NCBI GenBank assembly: GCA_013178375.1
Contig: JABLXQ010000021.1
Span: 1-64,000 of the forward strand
Length of the DNA: 64,000 nt
Reading direction: 5' to 3'
Source of the DNA: Gammaproteobacteria bacterium
GTDB lineage: Bacteria > Pseudomonadota > Gammaproteobacteria > Pseudomonadales > Ketobacteraceae
The notes beneath the pieces are model-generated. The model was not told the origin of the DNA, did no database searches, and saw nothing but the letters and a program-made list of their open reading frames with translations. Positions within the stretch are counted from its first letter, which is position 1, and each line of letters begins with the position of its first letter. Of this stretch, positions 19,923 to 30,441 are shown in pieces. Position numbers and translations under genes: made by a program.

Positions 19923-21014
19923 TCAGACGTTGAAGCGGAAGTGCACCACGTCGCCGTCCTTGACGATGTATTCCTTGCCTTCCAGGCGCCATTTGCCGGC
20001 TTCCTTGGCGCCGGCTTCACCCTTGTACTGGATAAAATCGTCATAGGCGATGACTTCGGCGCGAATGAATCCTTTCTCGAAGTCGGTGTGGATCACGCCA
20101 GCTGCCTGGGGCGCGGTGGCGCCCACTTTCACGGTCCAGGCGCGGACTTCCTTTACGCCGGCGGTGAAGTAGGTCTGCAGGCCCAGCAACGCGTAGCCGG
20201 CGCGGATTACCCGGTTCAGTCCGGGCTCGGTCATGCCCAGTTCCGCCAGGAAGTCGGCCTTGTCGGCCTCGTCCAGTTCGGCAATCTCGGATTCGATCTT
20301 GGCGCAGATCGGCACCACCTGGGCGTTTTCCGCTTCTGCCAGTTTGCGTACGGCGTCCAGCAGCGGATTGTTTTCGAAGCCGTCTTCCATCACGTTGGCG
20401 ATGTACATGGTGGGCTTCAGGGTCAGCAGGTTCAGTGAGCGGATGGCTTTGCTCTCTTCGTCGGTGAGGGCAACGGAGCGGATCGCTTTGCCTTCATTCA
20501 GGATGGGCTGCAGTTTCTCCAGTGCCTTCATCCGCGCGGCGGCTTCCTTGTCGCCACCTTTGGCCAGCTTGGCTGCTCTCAGCATGGCTTTGTCCACCGC
20601 ATCCAGGTCGGCCAGGGCCAGTTCTGTGTTGATGGTCTCGATGTCGGACAGGGGGTTCACCTTGCCGGCCACGTGGATGATGTTGTCGTCGTCGAAGCAG
20701 CGCACGACGTGGGCAATGGCATCGCATTCGCGGATATTGCCCAGGAACTGGTTGCCCAGGCCCTCGCCCTTGGAGGCGCCTGCCACCAGGCCGGCGATGT
20801 CGACGAAGTCCACGGTGGTGGGCACAACCCGCTCGGGCTTCACGATGACGGCGAGGGCGTCCTGGCGGGGATCGGGCACGGGCACTACGCCGGTGTTGGG
20901 TTCAATGGTGCAGAAGGGGAAATTCTGGGCTTCAATGCCCGCCTTGGTCAGCGCGTTGAACAGGGTGGATTTGCCGACGTTGGGCAGGCCCACAATTCCG
21001 CATTTGATTCCCAT
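19923..21014 (-). CDS. ychF: Redox-regulated ATPase/GTPase YchF (Obg family)
   Basis: The 363-residue protein has the YchF layout: a G domain with Walker [35 protein letters not shown] and the altered specificity motif that lets YchF prefer ATP, a helical coiled-coil insert, and a C-terminal TGS domain ([13 protein letters not shown] ... [12 protein letters not shown]). It binds ribosomes and affects translation and oxidative-stress responses. It follows pth by 39 bases in the conserved prs-rplY-pth-ychF order. Confidence 0.97.
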   Translation of the reverse strand: MGIKCGIVGLPNVGKSTLFNALTKAGIEAQNFPFCTIEPNTGVVPVPDPRQDALAVIVKPERVVPTTVDFVDIAGLVAGASKGEGLGNQFLGNIRECDAIAHVVRCFDDDNIIHVAGKVNPLSDIETINTELALADLDAVDKAMLRAAKLAKGGDKEAAARMKALEKLQPILNEGKAIRSVALTDEESKAIRSLNLLTLKPTMYIANVMEDGFENNPLLDAVRKLAEAENAQVVPICAKIESEIAELDEADKADFLAELGMTEPGLNRVIRAGYALLGLQTYFTAGVKEVRAWTVKVGATAPQAAGVIHTDFEKGFIRAEVIAYDDFIQYKGEAGAKEAGKWRLEGKEYIVKDGDVVHFRFNV

Positions 21015-21053
21015 GGTGTTCGTACCCTGTAAGTGAATTCGAATAAATGAGTG

Positions 21054-21644
21054 TCAGGTGGCTGCGAAGGCGTGCAGCCGGTTCATGGCCTTGCTGGCGT
21101 TGCCGTCGAGCAGGTCCGGCAGAATGCTGATGGCTTCGCTGATGGCGTCGTCGATCAGCTGCTGCTCCTTGGCGGGCGCTTTGCCCAGAACATAGTTGGA
21201 GACCTGGCTGGCGTGCCCGGGGTGGCCGATGCCGATGCGCAGGCGGCCGAAATCCGCGTTGTTGCCCAGTTTGCTGATGATGTCGCGCAGACCGTTGTGG
21301 CCGCCATGACCACCGCCCTGTTTCAGTTTGGCAGTGCCGGGGGGCAGGTCGAGTTCGTCGTGGGCCACCAGCATGCGCTGGGGTGGAATCTTGTAGAAGC
21401 TGGCGAACGGTACAACGGACTGGCCGCTGAGGTTCATGAAAGTCGCGGGGATCAGCAGGCGGATGTCGCGGCCGTGAATGACGGCGCGCCCGGTGAGTGC
21501 CTGGTATTTGGAATCGGGGGAGAGGCTGACGCTGAATCGGCGCGCCAGGCGTTCCACAAACCAGGCGCCGGCGTTGTGTCGGGTCTCTTCATACTGCCGG
21601 CCCGGATTGCCCAGGCCTACAATAAGATCGATGCCTTCTTTCAA
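21054..21644 (-). CDS. pth: Peptidyl-tRNA hydrolase
   Basis: A 196-residue Pth that frees tRNAs from peptidyl-tRNA dropped by stalled ribosomes. Active-site motifs are present: [17 protein letters not shown] with the catalytic His, FMNLSGQ, and HDELDLPPG. Length and domain content are normal. It lies 23 bases after rplY and is almost certainly cotranscribed with it. Confidence 0.97.
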   Translation of the reverse strand: MKEGIDLIVGLGNPGRQYEETRHNAGAWFVERLARRFSVSLSPDSKYQALTGRAVIHGRDIRLLIPATFMNLSGQSVVPFASFYKIPPQRMLVAHDELDLPPGTAKLKQGGGHGGHNGLRDIISKLGNNADFGRLRIGIGHPGHASQVSNYVLGKAPAKEQQLIDDAISEAISILPDLLDGNASKAMNRLHAFAAT

Positions 21645-21667
21645 CGTCGGCGCCCTGTCTGGAGATG

Positions 21668-22300
21668 TTACTCGGCAGCCGGGGCTGCTGGTTTGGCTTC
21701 TTCCTCGCCGATGCTGGCGCGGGTGGCGATGACGCTGACCACGGACAGGTCATGATCTTCGCCCAGCTGCAGTGCGCGCAGCTCAACGCCGGCGGGCAGG
21801 TTCAGCTGGCTCAGGTGGATCGACTTGCCCATGTCCAGGTCGGCCACGTCTACCGCGATGAATTCCGGCAGATCCTTCGGCAGACACACGACTTCCACTT
21901 CAGTCAGCTGGTGCGACACGATGCCGCCGCCGCTCTTCACGCCCACGCACTTGTCTTCGTTCAGGAAGTGCAGCGGCACGTGCATGTGCAGCTTGTGGCT
22001 GGCGTCGATGCGCTGGAAATCCACGTGAGTGGCGTTGTTCTTGGCTGGGTGACGCTGCAGATCTTTCAGAACCACCTGTACATCACCGCCGTCCAGCTTC
22101 AGGGACAGGATGTGGGAGTAGAACGCTTCGTTCTCCAGCGCTTTGGTCAGATCCTTGCCCAGCACGGAAATCGGGGTCGGGGTCTTGTCGGCGCCGTAGA
22201 GGATGCCGGGAACGCGGTTTTCGAGGCGACGCAGGCGGCGGCTCGCACCTTTCCCCAGATCGCTTCGGGTTGTTGCTTCAATGGTGAACTCATTGGACAT
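21668..22300 (-). CDS. rplY: 50S ribosomal protein L25, long CTC/TL5 type
   Basis: A 210-residue L25 of the two-domain type. The N-terminal 5S-rRNA-binding domain begins [20 protein letters not shown], and the C-terminal beta domain ends with an Ala/Pro/Glu-rich tail. The start is ATG 22300, because AAGGAG lies at proper distance from it; the upstream ATG at 22306 is only one base from the Shine-Dalgarno sequence. Its place between prs and pth is conserved. Confidence 0.95.
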   Translation of the reverse strand: MSNEFTIEATTRSDLGKGASRRLRRLENRVPGILYGADKTPTPISVLGKDLTKALENEAFYSHILSLKLDGGDVQVVLKDLQRHPAKNNATHVDFQRIDASHKLHMHVPLHFLNEDKCVGVKSGGGIVSHQLTEVEVVCLPKDLPEFIAVDVADLDMGKSIHLSQLNLPAGVELRALQLGEDHDLSVVSVIATRASIGEEEAKPAAPAAE

Positions 22301-22370
22301 GAGCATGCTCCTTCAGGTTGATCCGCCAGCTCTTGCGACCAGATGCCGGCGGCAGGTTTAAGTGCGCTGT

Positions 22371-23324
22371 TCAGTCCTTGGGAGCGAACATCGCACTAAG
22401 TGATTCTTCGTTGCTGATGCGGCGTACGCATTCGGCCAGCATGGGGGCCAGGCTCAGCTGGCGGATGCGGCCGCAGGCCTGGCTGGCAGCGGACAGCGGG
22501 ATGGTGTCGGTTACGATCAGTTCATCCAGCTTCGATTTGGAAATGTTGTCGATGGCACCACCGGACAGTACGGCATGGGTACAGTAGGCCACGACCTTGG
22601 TGGCACCGTGATCCTTCAGTGCTTCGGCGGCCTTGCACAGGGTGCCGGCAGTGTCGACCATGTCGTCCACCAGGATGCAGGTGCGGCCTTCCACTTCGCC
22701 GATGATGTGCATGACCTGGGACTGGTTGGCTTTCGGGCGGCGCTTGTCGATGATGGCCAGATCGCAGTCGTTCAGCTGCTTGGCTACCGCGCGGGCGCGG
22801 ACCACGCCGCCCACATCAGGGGACACCACCATCAGGTTTTCGTAATTCTGTTTCAGGATGTCTTCCAGCAGGATCGGCGAGCCGTAGACGTTGTCCACCG
22901 GAATATCGAAGAAGCCCTGGATCTGGTCGGCGTGCAGGTCGACGGTGAGAACGCGGTCGATGCCGACGGTGGTGATCATATCCGCCACGATCTTGGCAGT
23001 GATGGGCACCCGGGCGGAGCGTACGCGGCGGTCCTGGCGGGAGTAGCCGAAGTAGGGGATCACCGCAGTAATGCGGCCGGCGGAGGCGCGGCGCAGGGCG
23101 TCGGCCATGACCACCAGTTCCATCAGGCTGTCGTTGGTGGGTGCGCAGGTGGACTGGATGATGAACACATCGCTGCCGCGTACGTTTTCGTTGATTTCAA
23201 CGGCGATTTCGCCGTCGCTGAACTTCCCTACATCGGCCTTGCCCAGGGGAATATGCAGGTGGGTGCATACCTTGGTCGCCAGCTCGGGCGTGGCGTTGCC
23301 GGTGAATATGATCAGATTGGACAC
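22371..23324 (-). CDS. prs: Ribose-phosphate pyrophosphokinase
   Basis: A 317-residue PRPP synthetase transferring diphosphate from ATP to ribose-5-phosphate. The class I motifs are visible: the flexible-loop and ATP site [18 protein letters not shown], the cation site [12 protein letters not shown], and the PRPP loop [17 protein letters not shown] feeds purine, pyrimidine, NAD, His and Trp synthesis. tRNA-Gln and ispE lie just upstream on the same strand, matching the ispE-tRNA-prs order of related bacteria. Confidence 0.97.
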   Translation of the reverse strand: MSNLIIFTGNATPELATKVCTHLHIPLGKADVGKFSDGEIAVEINENVRGSDVFIIQSTCAPTNDSLMELVVMADALRRASAGRITAVIPYFGYSRQDRRVRSARVPITAKIVADMITTVGIDRVLTVDLHADQIQGFFDIPVDNVYGSPILLEDILKQNYENLMVVSPDVGGVVRARAVAKQLNDCDLAIIDKRRPKANQSQVMHIIGEVEGRTCILVDDMVDTAGTLCKAAEALKDHGATKVVAYCTHAVLSGGAIDNISKSKLDELIVTDTIPLSAASQACGRIRQLSLAPMLAECVRRISNEESLSAMFAPKD

Positions 23325-23368
23325 GTTGGGTCACCTTGAATCTGTCAGTGGGGATCGTTCAGGAAAAA

Positions 23369-23443
23369 TGGCTGGGCCGCTAGGATTCGAACCTAGGTAT
23401 GGCAGGATCAAAACCTGCTGCCTTACCGCTTGGCGACGGCCCA
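23369..23443 (-). tRNA. tRNA-Gln (TTG)
   Basis: On the minus strand a 75-base cloverleaf is seen: acceptor TGGGCCG/CGGCCCA, D-arm with GCCAAGCGGTAAGGC, anticodon loop TTTTGAT with anticodon TTG, T-arm CTAGGTTCGAATCCTAG, and an encoded CCA. The unpaired first U is typical of tRNA-Gln. It sits between ispE and prs. Confidence 0.95.
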
Positions 23444-23529
23444 ATTGTGCTTTGACGATCTGGCGATCAGTCTGGGCGCGGAATACTACCAGAAAATCGC
23501 CAAATGTATTAGAGGTTTTTTCCTGGAAT

Positions 23530-24402
23530 CTAGCCGTTGCCGGCGAGCGGTCCAGTAAACAGGGTGGATCGATTCATGCCCCGGGTGACTTGCCATTTAA
23601 CGTCTTGATCGGTCAATGAAAAGTCGGGCATTTGCGTTGCCAGTTGCTGGCGTGCAGCGATGGCGAGCTGTTCGGATCCGAAGGAACTGAACAGACAGGC
23701 ACCGCTTCCGGTCACCCTTGCCTTGCTCACTGTGTCCATCAGATGCAGGCATCGATCGATCAGTGGAAAGCGTTTTCTCAGCACGGGTTCGAAATCATTG
23801 TGGCCGGCCCCTGCCAAGAAGGCGCACATTGTGATTATGTCGGAATTTCTTGTCAATTGTTTTTCCTGGAAAAGTTCAGCTGTCGGCGCATGGCAGGCGG
23901 GGATTGCCAGCAGATACCAGGGTTCGGGAATGTCGACGTTTTCGAACTGTTCACCCACGCCCTGGGCCAGTGCCGCGTGGCCGTGAATGAAGATGGGAAC
24001 ATCGGCCCCGAGGCGCAGGCCCAGGGCCTTGAGTTGTGAGCGGGAAAGGCCGGTTTGCCACAGATGATTCAGGGCGACGAGGGTGGAGGCGGCGTTGGAG
24101 GACCCACCGCCGAGTCCGCCGCCCATGGGCAGGTGTTTATCCACCTTTATATGGGCGCCCTGGCGACTGTTGGTGCTTTCCTGTAGCAGGCGGGCGGCGC
24201 GCACGATCAGGTTCTGCTCCGCCGGGACGCCGGGCAGGGCCGGCTCCAGCTGGATGTTGCCATCGGTGGTGGCGGTGAATTCCAGGGTGTCGCAGAAATC
24301 CACGAACTGAAACAGGGTTTGCAGGTTGTGGTAGCCGTCCGCGCGTCGCCCCGTAATGTGCAGAAACAGGTTGAGCTTGGCGGGGGACTGGACGCGCAGC
24401 AT
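23530..24402 (-). CDS. ispE: 4-diphosphocytidyl-2-C-methyl-D-erythritol kinase
   Basis: A 290-residue GHMP kinase of the non-mevalonate isoprenoid pathway; it phosphorylates the 2-hydroxyl of CDP-methylerythritol. The protein begins with the conserved SPAKLNLFLHITGRRADGYH, has the ATP-binding PMGGGLGGGSSNAA loop, and the C-terminal VTGSGACLFS motif. The same reading frame stays open far upstream through lolB, but the true start is ATG 24402, which overlaps the lolB stop as TGATG. Confidence 0.95.
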   Translation of the reverse strand: MLRVQSPAKLNLFLHITGRRADGYHNLQTLFQFVDFCDTLEFTATTDGNIQLEPALPGVPAEQNLIVRAARLLQESTNSRQGAHIKVDKHLPMGGGLGGGSSNAASTLVALNHLWQTGLSRSQLKALGLRLGADVPIFIHGHAALAQGVGEQFENVDIPEPWYLLAIPACHAPTAELFQEKQLTRNSDIITMCAFLAGAGHNDFEPVLRKRFPLIDRCLHLMDTVSKARVTGSGACLFSSFGSEQLAIAARQQLATQMPDFSLTDQDVKWQVTRGMNRSTLFTGPLAGNG

Positions 24403-25082
24403 CAGGTTTTGTCGCCAGCCGTCAACGGGAGCCAGTCTTTCACCACCACTACCACCCTCAGTTCGCCTTTGCGGATGCGGATGCGTTGCGGCAGCAGGGT
24501 GCCCAGGCTCAATACGTACTGGTCGAATTCCAGGCTCCAGCCATCCTGCTCCAGGGTGGCCAGGGTGCCCAGTGCGTTGTGGGTCAGTGTCGGTTTGCCG
24601 GTGGGGGCGGGCAGACCCTTGATCCAGTAGAGCAGGTCGTTGATGGGAATTTCCCAGCCGGTGTGTTCCTGCACCAGCTGGTCCGGCGACTCGGCGATGT
24701 AGGTGCCATCGGACTGTTCCAGCCGGGCGCCGCTGGGGTTGCCGCTGACGATGGTGGTGCCCTGGCCGAGGGGCCCGTTCAGGATGATATAAAAGCTGTC
24801 GTGGGACTGGGTCCAGTCCACGTAGGCGCTGCCGCCGTCGTCCCTGGTGCGGACGCCGATCTTGCCCTTGATCTGCCAGTCCTTCAGCAGCGTGAGTTTT
24901 TCCACGTGTTCCAGCCAGCTGACCTGGGTGTCGGGCTTCGGCAGGGTGCCGGTGCCTGACGGTTGCAGCAGCGCGCAGCCCTGGGTGAGCAGAATGAGGG
25001 ATAGCAGGGTGATCCAGTGCAGGGTGGAGGCAAGCGACTTTGCCCGCCATGGGGATGGCAGGCCGGGATGAGTGTGTGTCAC
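24402..25082 (-). CDS. lolB: Outer-membrane lipoprotein receptor LolB
   Basis: A 226-residue lipoprotein with a lipobox ending in C36 (LILLTQGC). LolB accepts lipoproteins from LolA and inserts them into the outer membrane. Family features are the Trp-containing start of the fold (LKDWQIKGKIGVRT), the protruding hydrophobic loop region and the closing basic strand. The N-region before the hydrophobic core is longer than usual (~22 residues). It shares one base with ispE. Confidence 0.9.
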   Translation of the reverse strand: MTHTHPGLPSPWRAKSLASTLHWITLLSLILLTQGCALLQPSGTGTLPKPDTQVSWLEHVEKLTLLKDWQIKGKIGVRTRDDGGSAYVDWTQSHDSFYIILNGPLGQGTTIVSGNPSGARLEQSDGTYIAESPDQLVQEHTGWEIPINDLLYWIKGLPAPTGKPTLTHNALGTLATLEQDGWSLEFDQYVLSLGTLLPQRIRIRKGELRVVVVVKDWLPLTAGDKT

Positions 25083-25107
25083 AACTGTTTCAACTGGGGA
25101 TTCGGGG

Positions 25108-26839
25108 TTAGGGTTGCTCGGCGTTGAACCGCTTCATGACATTCTGCAACACCTTGCTGCCCGGATTTTCTTCCAGGGCCTGCTTCCAGACGGAAATGGC
25201 TTCCTGCTGGTTGCCAGTCACCCAGAGTACTTCGCCCAGGTGGGCTGCAATTTCCTGATCCTTGAATGCTTCGTAGGCCTTGCGCAGGAAATCCAGTGCG
25301 ACAGAATTTTCGCCCATACGATACTTGATCCAGCCCATGCTGTCGATGATGGCGGGATCGTTCGGATTGAGAAAGTACGCGCGCTCGATGAGTTCCCAGG
25401 CTTCGCTCAGGCGCTGGTTGCGATTGGCGAAGGTATAGCCCAGCGCGTTGAGGGCGGCGCTGTTGTTCGGTTGCAGTTGCAGCACTTTGCGCAGGTCCGT
25501 TTCCATGAGGTCGAACCGCTCCAGTTTTTCCTGCAGCATGGCGCGGCTGTAAAGCAGCGCCGCGTCATCCGGGTGTTGTTTGAGGCCCTGGTTCAGCACC
25601 TCGATGGCGTCTTGATTGCGCTCGACGCGGGCCAGCACTTCGCTCTTGGCCAGCAGGTATTTGAGCTCTTCCCGCTTGTCGTTGACGATGGCGGCGTCGA
25701 GTACCTGCAGCGCGTCGTTGGTGCGGCCGGTTTCGGAGAACAGCAGGGCCAGCTGGATCTGCGCCAGGGTGTAGTTGGGCCCGCTGCCGATCTTGCGGTA
25801 ATAGGCTTCGGCCTCGCCATATTGCTTGCGGGTTTCGGCGATGCGGGCGAGGTAGAGGCTGGCTTCCTCGGTGCGATAATCCATGGCGATCAACTGGTTG
25901 AAATACTGGATGGCGTCTTCTTCCATCTTGTTTTCCCAGGACAGCAGGGCCAGCGACAGCAGCAGGTCGCCATCTTCGGAAGGTTTCCACCAGACGCACG
26001 AATTGTTGCTGGGCGGCCGGCAGTTTGCCGTACTGGATCAGGTAGCGCGCGTTGGCGACGCCCAGTCGCTTGTTGCGGGGGTATTCCTGTGCCTTCCGGC
26101 CCAGATATTCGAGGGCGTCTTCGGCATTGCCGCTGGCCATCATGGATTGGGTGCGTCCCAGGATGGCGTTGCCGTAAGACGGGGTGATGTCCAGGGCTTC
26201 GTCGAAATCATCGATGGCCTGACCGTGGTTGCCGTTCATTGCCTCCAGCGAGGCCTTGGCGAACCAGAGTTTGTCGTCGTTGCGGGTCTGGGTGTACTCG
26301 GTGAGTTTCTCCAGCACGCGGTTGCGGGTTTCGACATTGGAGCTGCGGGTGGCCTGCAGCAGGAATTCAAAGTTGACGGTGCCATTGAGGCCCATCAGCA
26401 GGTCGATCTGCTGCATGGCTTCGTCCACCTTGCCGAAGCGGAGCAGCTCGGTGGCGGCCAGTTCCCGGGGTGCGGGATTTTCCGGTTCGATTTCGATCCA
26501 CAGTATGGCGGCGTCGAGCGTGGCCTGGTGGGCGCCCAGGTAGCGAGCGATATAGGCAGCGCGCTCGACCACTTGCGGATCGCGGGTTTCATGGGCCTGC
26601 TTCAGGTATTTGCCCAGGGCGACATCGGCACGGTTGCGCTTGCCGGCAAATTCCGCCAGCAGCAGTTCGTACAGGGTTTCTTTCTCGAAGGAACGGGCGG
26701 GCGGCGCTGGAGCGGCCGGAGTTTCGGCAACGGGGGCGGGTTCGGGCGCTGCGGAATCGGTGGGTTTGAGGCTGGAGCATCCCTGTACGGCAAACAGGGC
26801 GACGACCGATAAAGCCGTGAAAAACTGTCTGTAAATCAT
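25108..26839 (-). pseudogene. TPR-repeat lipoprotein gene, disrupted by a frameshift
   Basis: This is the conserved TPR lipoprotein that lies between lolB and hemA in pseudomonads. The first frame (from ATG 26839) has a lipobox with C21 (LFAVQGC) and TPR units down to QQQFVRLVETF. The sequence then shifts frame near 25978 and continues as EDGDLLLSLALLSWENKMEE with further TPR units to the stop at 25108. One extra base, or two missing bases, explains the break exactly. Total length would be ~577 residues. Either the gene is truly broken, giving a truncated product, or there is a sequencing error. The intact protein is thought to work near outer-membrane lipoprotein or LPS traffic, though that role is not firmly known. 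Confidence 0.8.
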
Positions 26840-27036
26840 AAATATGCAGGCGGACCCATGGTTGTGCCAGATTCAATCAAATCAGGAAAGGTGCGCGCAT
26901 GCAAGGAAATTGTCCCGGTGCGCAGACCCTGCCTTCAATGATAGATGCTGATTCCCGTCCGGTGTTCCCTTTGTGGTTGAATCGGCGGGAAAAAGCAGGG
27001 TTGCTGGGTGCTGGCGGTCAGGCTTTGGCCTTGTGT

Positions 27037-27042
27037 TATAAT
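27037..27042 (+). promoter_or_regulatory. Consensus -10 element upstream of hemA
   Basis: A perfect TATAAT occurs 60 bases upstream of the hemA start, in the divergent region shared with the TPR lipoprotein gene. The -35 region at the expected distance is poor. Confidence 0.5.
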
Positions 27043-27101
27043 CCCGCCACTTTTTGAGAGGTTGACGCTGCGGTCATCGCCGCTCGGGTTCGACGGGAGC
27101 C

Positions 27102-28370
27102 ATGGTTTTACTCGCCTACGGAATCAATCATAAAACCGCGTCGGTTGACTTGCGGGAGAAGCTGGCATTTGCGCCGGACCGGGTCATGACCGCGCTGGCG
27201 GAGGCTCGCGAACACGCGCGCCTGAAGGAAGTGGCCATCCTGTCCACCTGCAACCGCACCGAGTTGTACTGCTCTGCCGAGGCGCAGGATTCCGGCCGCC
27301 TGCTGGGCTGGCTCAGCCGTTATCATGCCCTGCCGGTGGACCAGATCACCGGTTGCGCCTATGAATTCTGGAACGATGCCGCCGTGCGTCATCTGATGCG
27401 GGTGGCCAGCGGGCTGGATTCCATGGTGCTGGGTGAACCGCAGATCCTGGGTCAGCTGAAAAGCGCCTTCGCGGTCGCCCAGGAAGCGCAGACCGTAGGC
27501 CCTGATCTGGGCCGCCTGTTCCAGCACACCTTTTCCGCCGCCAAGCAGATCCGCACCGATACCGGCATCGGCGCCAATCCGGTGTCGGTGGCGTTCGCGG
27601 CGGTGAAGCTGGCGAAGCACATCTTCTCTGACCTGAAAAAAACCAGCGCCCTGCTGATCGGTGCCGGTGAAACCATCGAACTGGTGGCGCGGCACCTGCA
27701 CGAGCAGGGTGTCGGCAACATGATCGTGGCCAACCGTACCTTGTCCCGCGCCAATGCCCTGGCGGAGGAGTTCAACGCCCGCTCCGTGACGCTGGGTGAT
27801 ATTCCTCTGGTGCTGCATCAGGCTGATATCGTGATTTCGTCCACTGCCAGTCCGCTGCCGATCCTGGGCAAGGGCACGGTGGAACATGCCCTCAAGCTGC
27901 GCAAGCACAAGCCGATGTTCATGATGGATATCGCCGTGCCGCGCGATATAGAGGAAGAAGTGGCAGAGCTGGCGGACGTGTACCTTTATACGGTAGACGA
28001 CCTGCAGCAGGTGGTGGAGGAAAACCGTCGCCAGCGGCAGGAAGCGGCGGCCCAGGCAGAAGCGCTGGTGGACCGTTGCGCGCTGCAGTTCATGGAATCG
28101 CTGAAAACCCTGGGTGCGGTGGATACCATCCGCGCCTACCGTGACCGGCTGGAGGAATTGCGCCAGGCCGAATTCGAACGCGCCATGCAACAGATCCGGC
28201 TGGGCGCCAATCCCGAGGAAGTGCTGCAGCGCATGAGCCGCGCGCTCATCAACAAGGTCATGCACGTGCCTACCATCCAGTTGAAACAGGCCGCCGAGCA
28301 GGGCCGTCTGGATCAGGTGGAATGGGCGCAGATGCTGCTCGGCCTGTCTGATCCCGCCAAGCCGGATTAG
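27102..28370 (+). CDS. hemA: Glutamyl-tRNA reductase
   Basis: A 422-residue enzyme that reduces Glu-tRNA to glutamate-1-semialdehyde, the first committed step of C5 tetrapyrrole synthesis. The catalytic Cys is C50 in [27 protein letters not shown] and the NADPH-binding [15 protein letters not shown] motif follow, and the C-terminal dimerisation helix is complete. It supplies precursors for heme, needed both by the aa3 oxidase and by the multiheme cytochromes encoded here. It heads the hemA-prfA-prmC-moeB cluster. Confidence 0.97.
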   Translation: MVLLAYGINHKTASVDLREKLAFAPDRVMTALAEAREHARLKEVAILSTCNRTELYCSAEAQDSGRLLGWLSRYHALPVDQITGCAYEFWNDAAVRHLMRVASGLDSMVLGEPQILGQLKSAFAVAQEAQTVGPDLGRLFQHTFSAAKQIRTDTGIGANPVSVAFAAVKLAKHIFSDLKKTSALLIGAGETIELVARHLHEQGVGNMIVANRTLSRANALAEEFNARSVTLGDIPLVLHQADIVISSTASPLPILGKGTVEHALKLRKHKPMFMMDIAVPRDIEEEVAELADVYLYTVDDLQQVVEENRRQRQEAAAQAEALVDRCALQFMESLKTLGAVDTIRAYRDRLEELRQAEFERAMQQIRLGANPEEVLQRMSRALINKVMHVPTIQLKQAAEQGRLDQVEWAQMLLGLSDPAKPD

Positions 28371-28449
28371 CGACGCTCGTCGCACTTTTTCCGTTTCCGG
28401 TTTTTCGAATATCCCCCGGCGCCCGCTGCGCCCTTGCAGGACAGGCAAC

Positions 28450-29538
28450 ATGAAAGAATCCATCCAGATGAAACTGGCCAACACCAGCGAGCGCTACGAC
28501 GAAGTGAGCGCGCTGCTGAGCCAGCCCGACGTGATCAGTGACCAGAACCGCTTCCGCAAGCTGTCGCAGGAATTTGCCGAGATCGAGCCGGTGGTGATGT
28601 GCTACCGCGACTATGACAAGACGCTGAAGAACATGGCGGAAGCGCGCAACTGGATGAATGACAGCGATCCCGAAATGCGGGCGCTGGGTGAGGATGAGCT
28701 GAAAGCGTCGGCGTCGCGCTGCGAGATGTTGGAAATGGAATTGCAGAAGCTGATGCTGCCGAAAGATCCGTTCGATGGCAGCAACGTGTTCCTGGAAATC
28801 CGCGCGGGCACCGGTGGCGACGAGGCAGCGATTTTTTCCGGCGATCTGTTTCGCATGTATTCGCGCTATGCCGAGACCCAGGGTTGGCGCATCGAAGTGG
28901 TCAGCAGCAGCGACGGTGAGCACGGCGGCTACAAGGAAATCATCTGCCGGGTGATTGGCGACGCCGTCTATTCGCGGCTGAAATTCGAATCCGGCGCGCA
29001 CCGGGTGCAGCGGGTGCCGGCGACGGAATCCCAGGGCCGTATTCATACGTCCGCCTGTACGGTGGCGATTCTGCCGGAAGCGGATGAGGTGACCGAAATC
29101 GAAGTGCGCACGGAAGATTTGCGCATCGATACCTATCGTTCGTCGGGCGCCGGTGGCCAGCACGTGAATACCACCGATTCTGCCGTGCGCATCACGCATA
29201 TTCCGTCGGGCCTGGTGGTGGAGTGCCAGGATGAGCGTTCGCAGCACAAGAACAAGGCCAAGGCGCTGACGTTGCTGAAATCGCGCCTGCTACAGCATGC
29301 CCGCGACAAACAGCACAAGGAAACCAGTGAAGCACGGCGCAATCTGGTGGGCAGCGGCGATCGCTCCGAGCGGATTCGCACCTACAATTTCCCCCAGGGC
29401 CGCGTGACGGATCATCGCATCAACCTTACGCTGTATCGCTTGCCGGAAATCATGGAGGGCAAGATGGATGAGTTGCTGAATGCGCTGAGCAATGAATACC
29501 AGGCCGACCAGCTGGCGGCGCTGGCGGAATCGGCCTGA
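28450..29538 (+). CDS. prfA: Peptide chain release factor 1
   Basis: A 362-residue class I release factor reading UAA and UAG. The codon-recognition PxT motif is PAT ([10 protein letters not shown]), and the peptidyl-hydrolysis GGQ motif is at residues 235-237 ([10 protein letters not shown]). The gene lies 79 bases after hemA, and its stop codon overlaps the start of prmC (TGATG). The next gene methylates the GGQ glutamine. Confidence 0.98.
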   Translation: MKESIQMKLANTSERYDEVSALLSQPDVISDQNRFRKLSQEFAEIEPVVMCYRDYDKTLKNMAEARNWMNDSDPEMRALGEDELKASASRCEMLEMELQKLMLPKDPFDGSNVFLEIRAGTGGDEAAIFSGDLFRMYSRYAETQGWRIEVVSSSDGEHGGYKEIICRVIGDAVYSRLKFESGAHRVQRVPATESQGRIHTSACTVAILPEADEVTEIEVRTEDLRIDTYRSSGAGGQHVNTTDSAVRITHIPSGLVVECQDERSQHKNKAKALTLLKSRLLQHARDKQHKETSEARRNLVGSGDRSERIRTYNFPQGRVTDHRINLTLYRLPEIMEGKMDELLNALSNEYQADQLAALAESA

Positions 29539-30377
29539 TGCAAACGGTCGCGCAGGCGTTGCAGTGGGCGGTGGCGGAGTTGTCTGCCGTGAGCCCTGCG
29601 GACGATGCGCAGCTGGATGCCCGGTGGTTGCTGGCGCATCTGTTGGGAAAAAATCAGACCTGGCTGCGGGCGTTCGCGGAGCAGGTTCTGCCAGACGCCG
29701 ATTTTCAGAAATATTGCGGGTGGATTGCGCGGCGGCGAGCCGGCGAGCCGGTGGCGTATATTGGTGGTTGCCAGGGGTTCTGGAATTTTGAGCTGGAGGT
29801 GACGGCGGATACGCTGGTGCCGAGGCCGGATACGGAGCTGCTGGTGGAAACGGCGCTGGAGTTGCTGGATGCGGCGGCGAAAAATGTGGTGGATCTGGGC
29901 ACCGGTACGGGTGCCATCGCGCTGGCGCTGAAAAGCGAGCGGCCTGAGTGGCAGGTGCTGGCGACGGATATCGATGCGACCAGTCTGGCGCTGGCGCAGC
30001 GTAATGCGCAGCGGCTGGGTCTGGCGATCGGTATGCGGGAATCCTGCTGGCTGCGGGATCTGGGTGCGGAAAAATTCCAGCTGATTGTTTCCAACCCTCC
30101 CTATATTCGCGCGGATGATCCACACTTGGCGGGAGCCGGGGTGCGGTTTGAACCGTTGCGTGCGCTGGTGTCCGGCGTTGATGGTCTGGATGCTATTCGT
30201 GAGATCGTGGCGGCGGCGCCGGATCATCTTTGTTCAGGCGGCTGGTTGTTGCTGGAGCATGGATATGATCAGGGAGCGGCGGTGCGCGGGTTGTTGCAGG
30301 CGCGCGGATTTCACGCTGTGGAAACGCGGCGGGATCTGGGTGGGAATGAGCGGGTGACGCTGGGACGATGGTTCTGA
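29538..30377 (+). CDS. prmC: Release factor glutamine methyltransferase
   Basis: A 279-residue SAM-dependent enzyme that N5-methylates the GGQ glutamine of RF1 and RF2. The SAM-binding motif VVDLGTGTGAIALAL and the catalytic NPPYIRADD motif are clear. It overlaps prfA by one base, which couples synthesis of the enzyme with its substrate. Confidence 0.96.
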   Translation: MQTVAQALQWAVAELSAVSPADDAQLDARWLLAHLLGKNQTWLRAFAEQVLPDADFQKYCGWIARRRAGEPVAYIGGCQGFWNFELEVTADTLVPRPDTELLVETALELLDAAAKNVVDLGTGTGAIALALKSERPEWQVLATDIDATSLALAQRNAQRLGLAIGMRESCWLRDLGAEKFQLIVSNPPYIRADDPHLAGAGVRFEPLRALVSGVDGLDAIREIVAAAPDHLCSGGWLLLEHGYDQGAAVRGLLQARGFHAVETRRDLGGNERVTLGRWF

Positions 30378-30441
30378 AGTTTAAGAGTGTGATATTGGTA
30401 CGAACTCACGCAACGGACTCGGAAAACGGGGATTTTCACCC

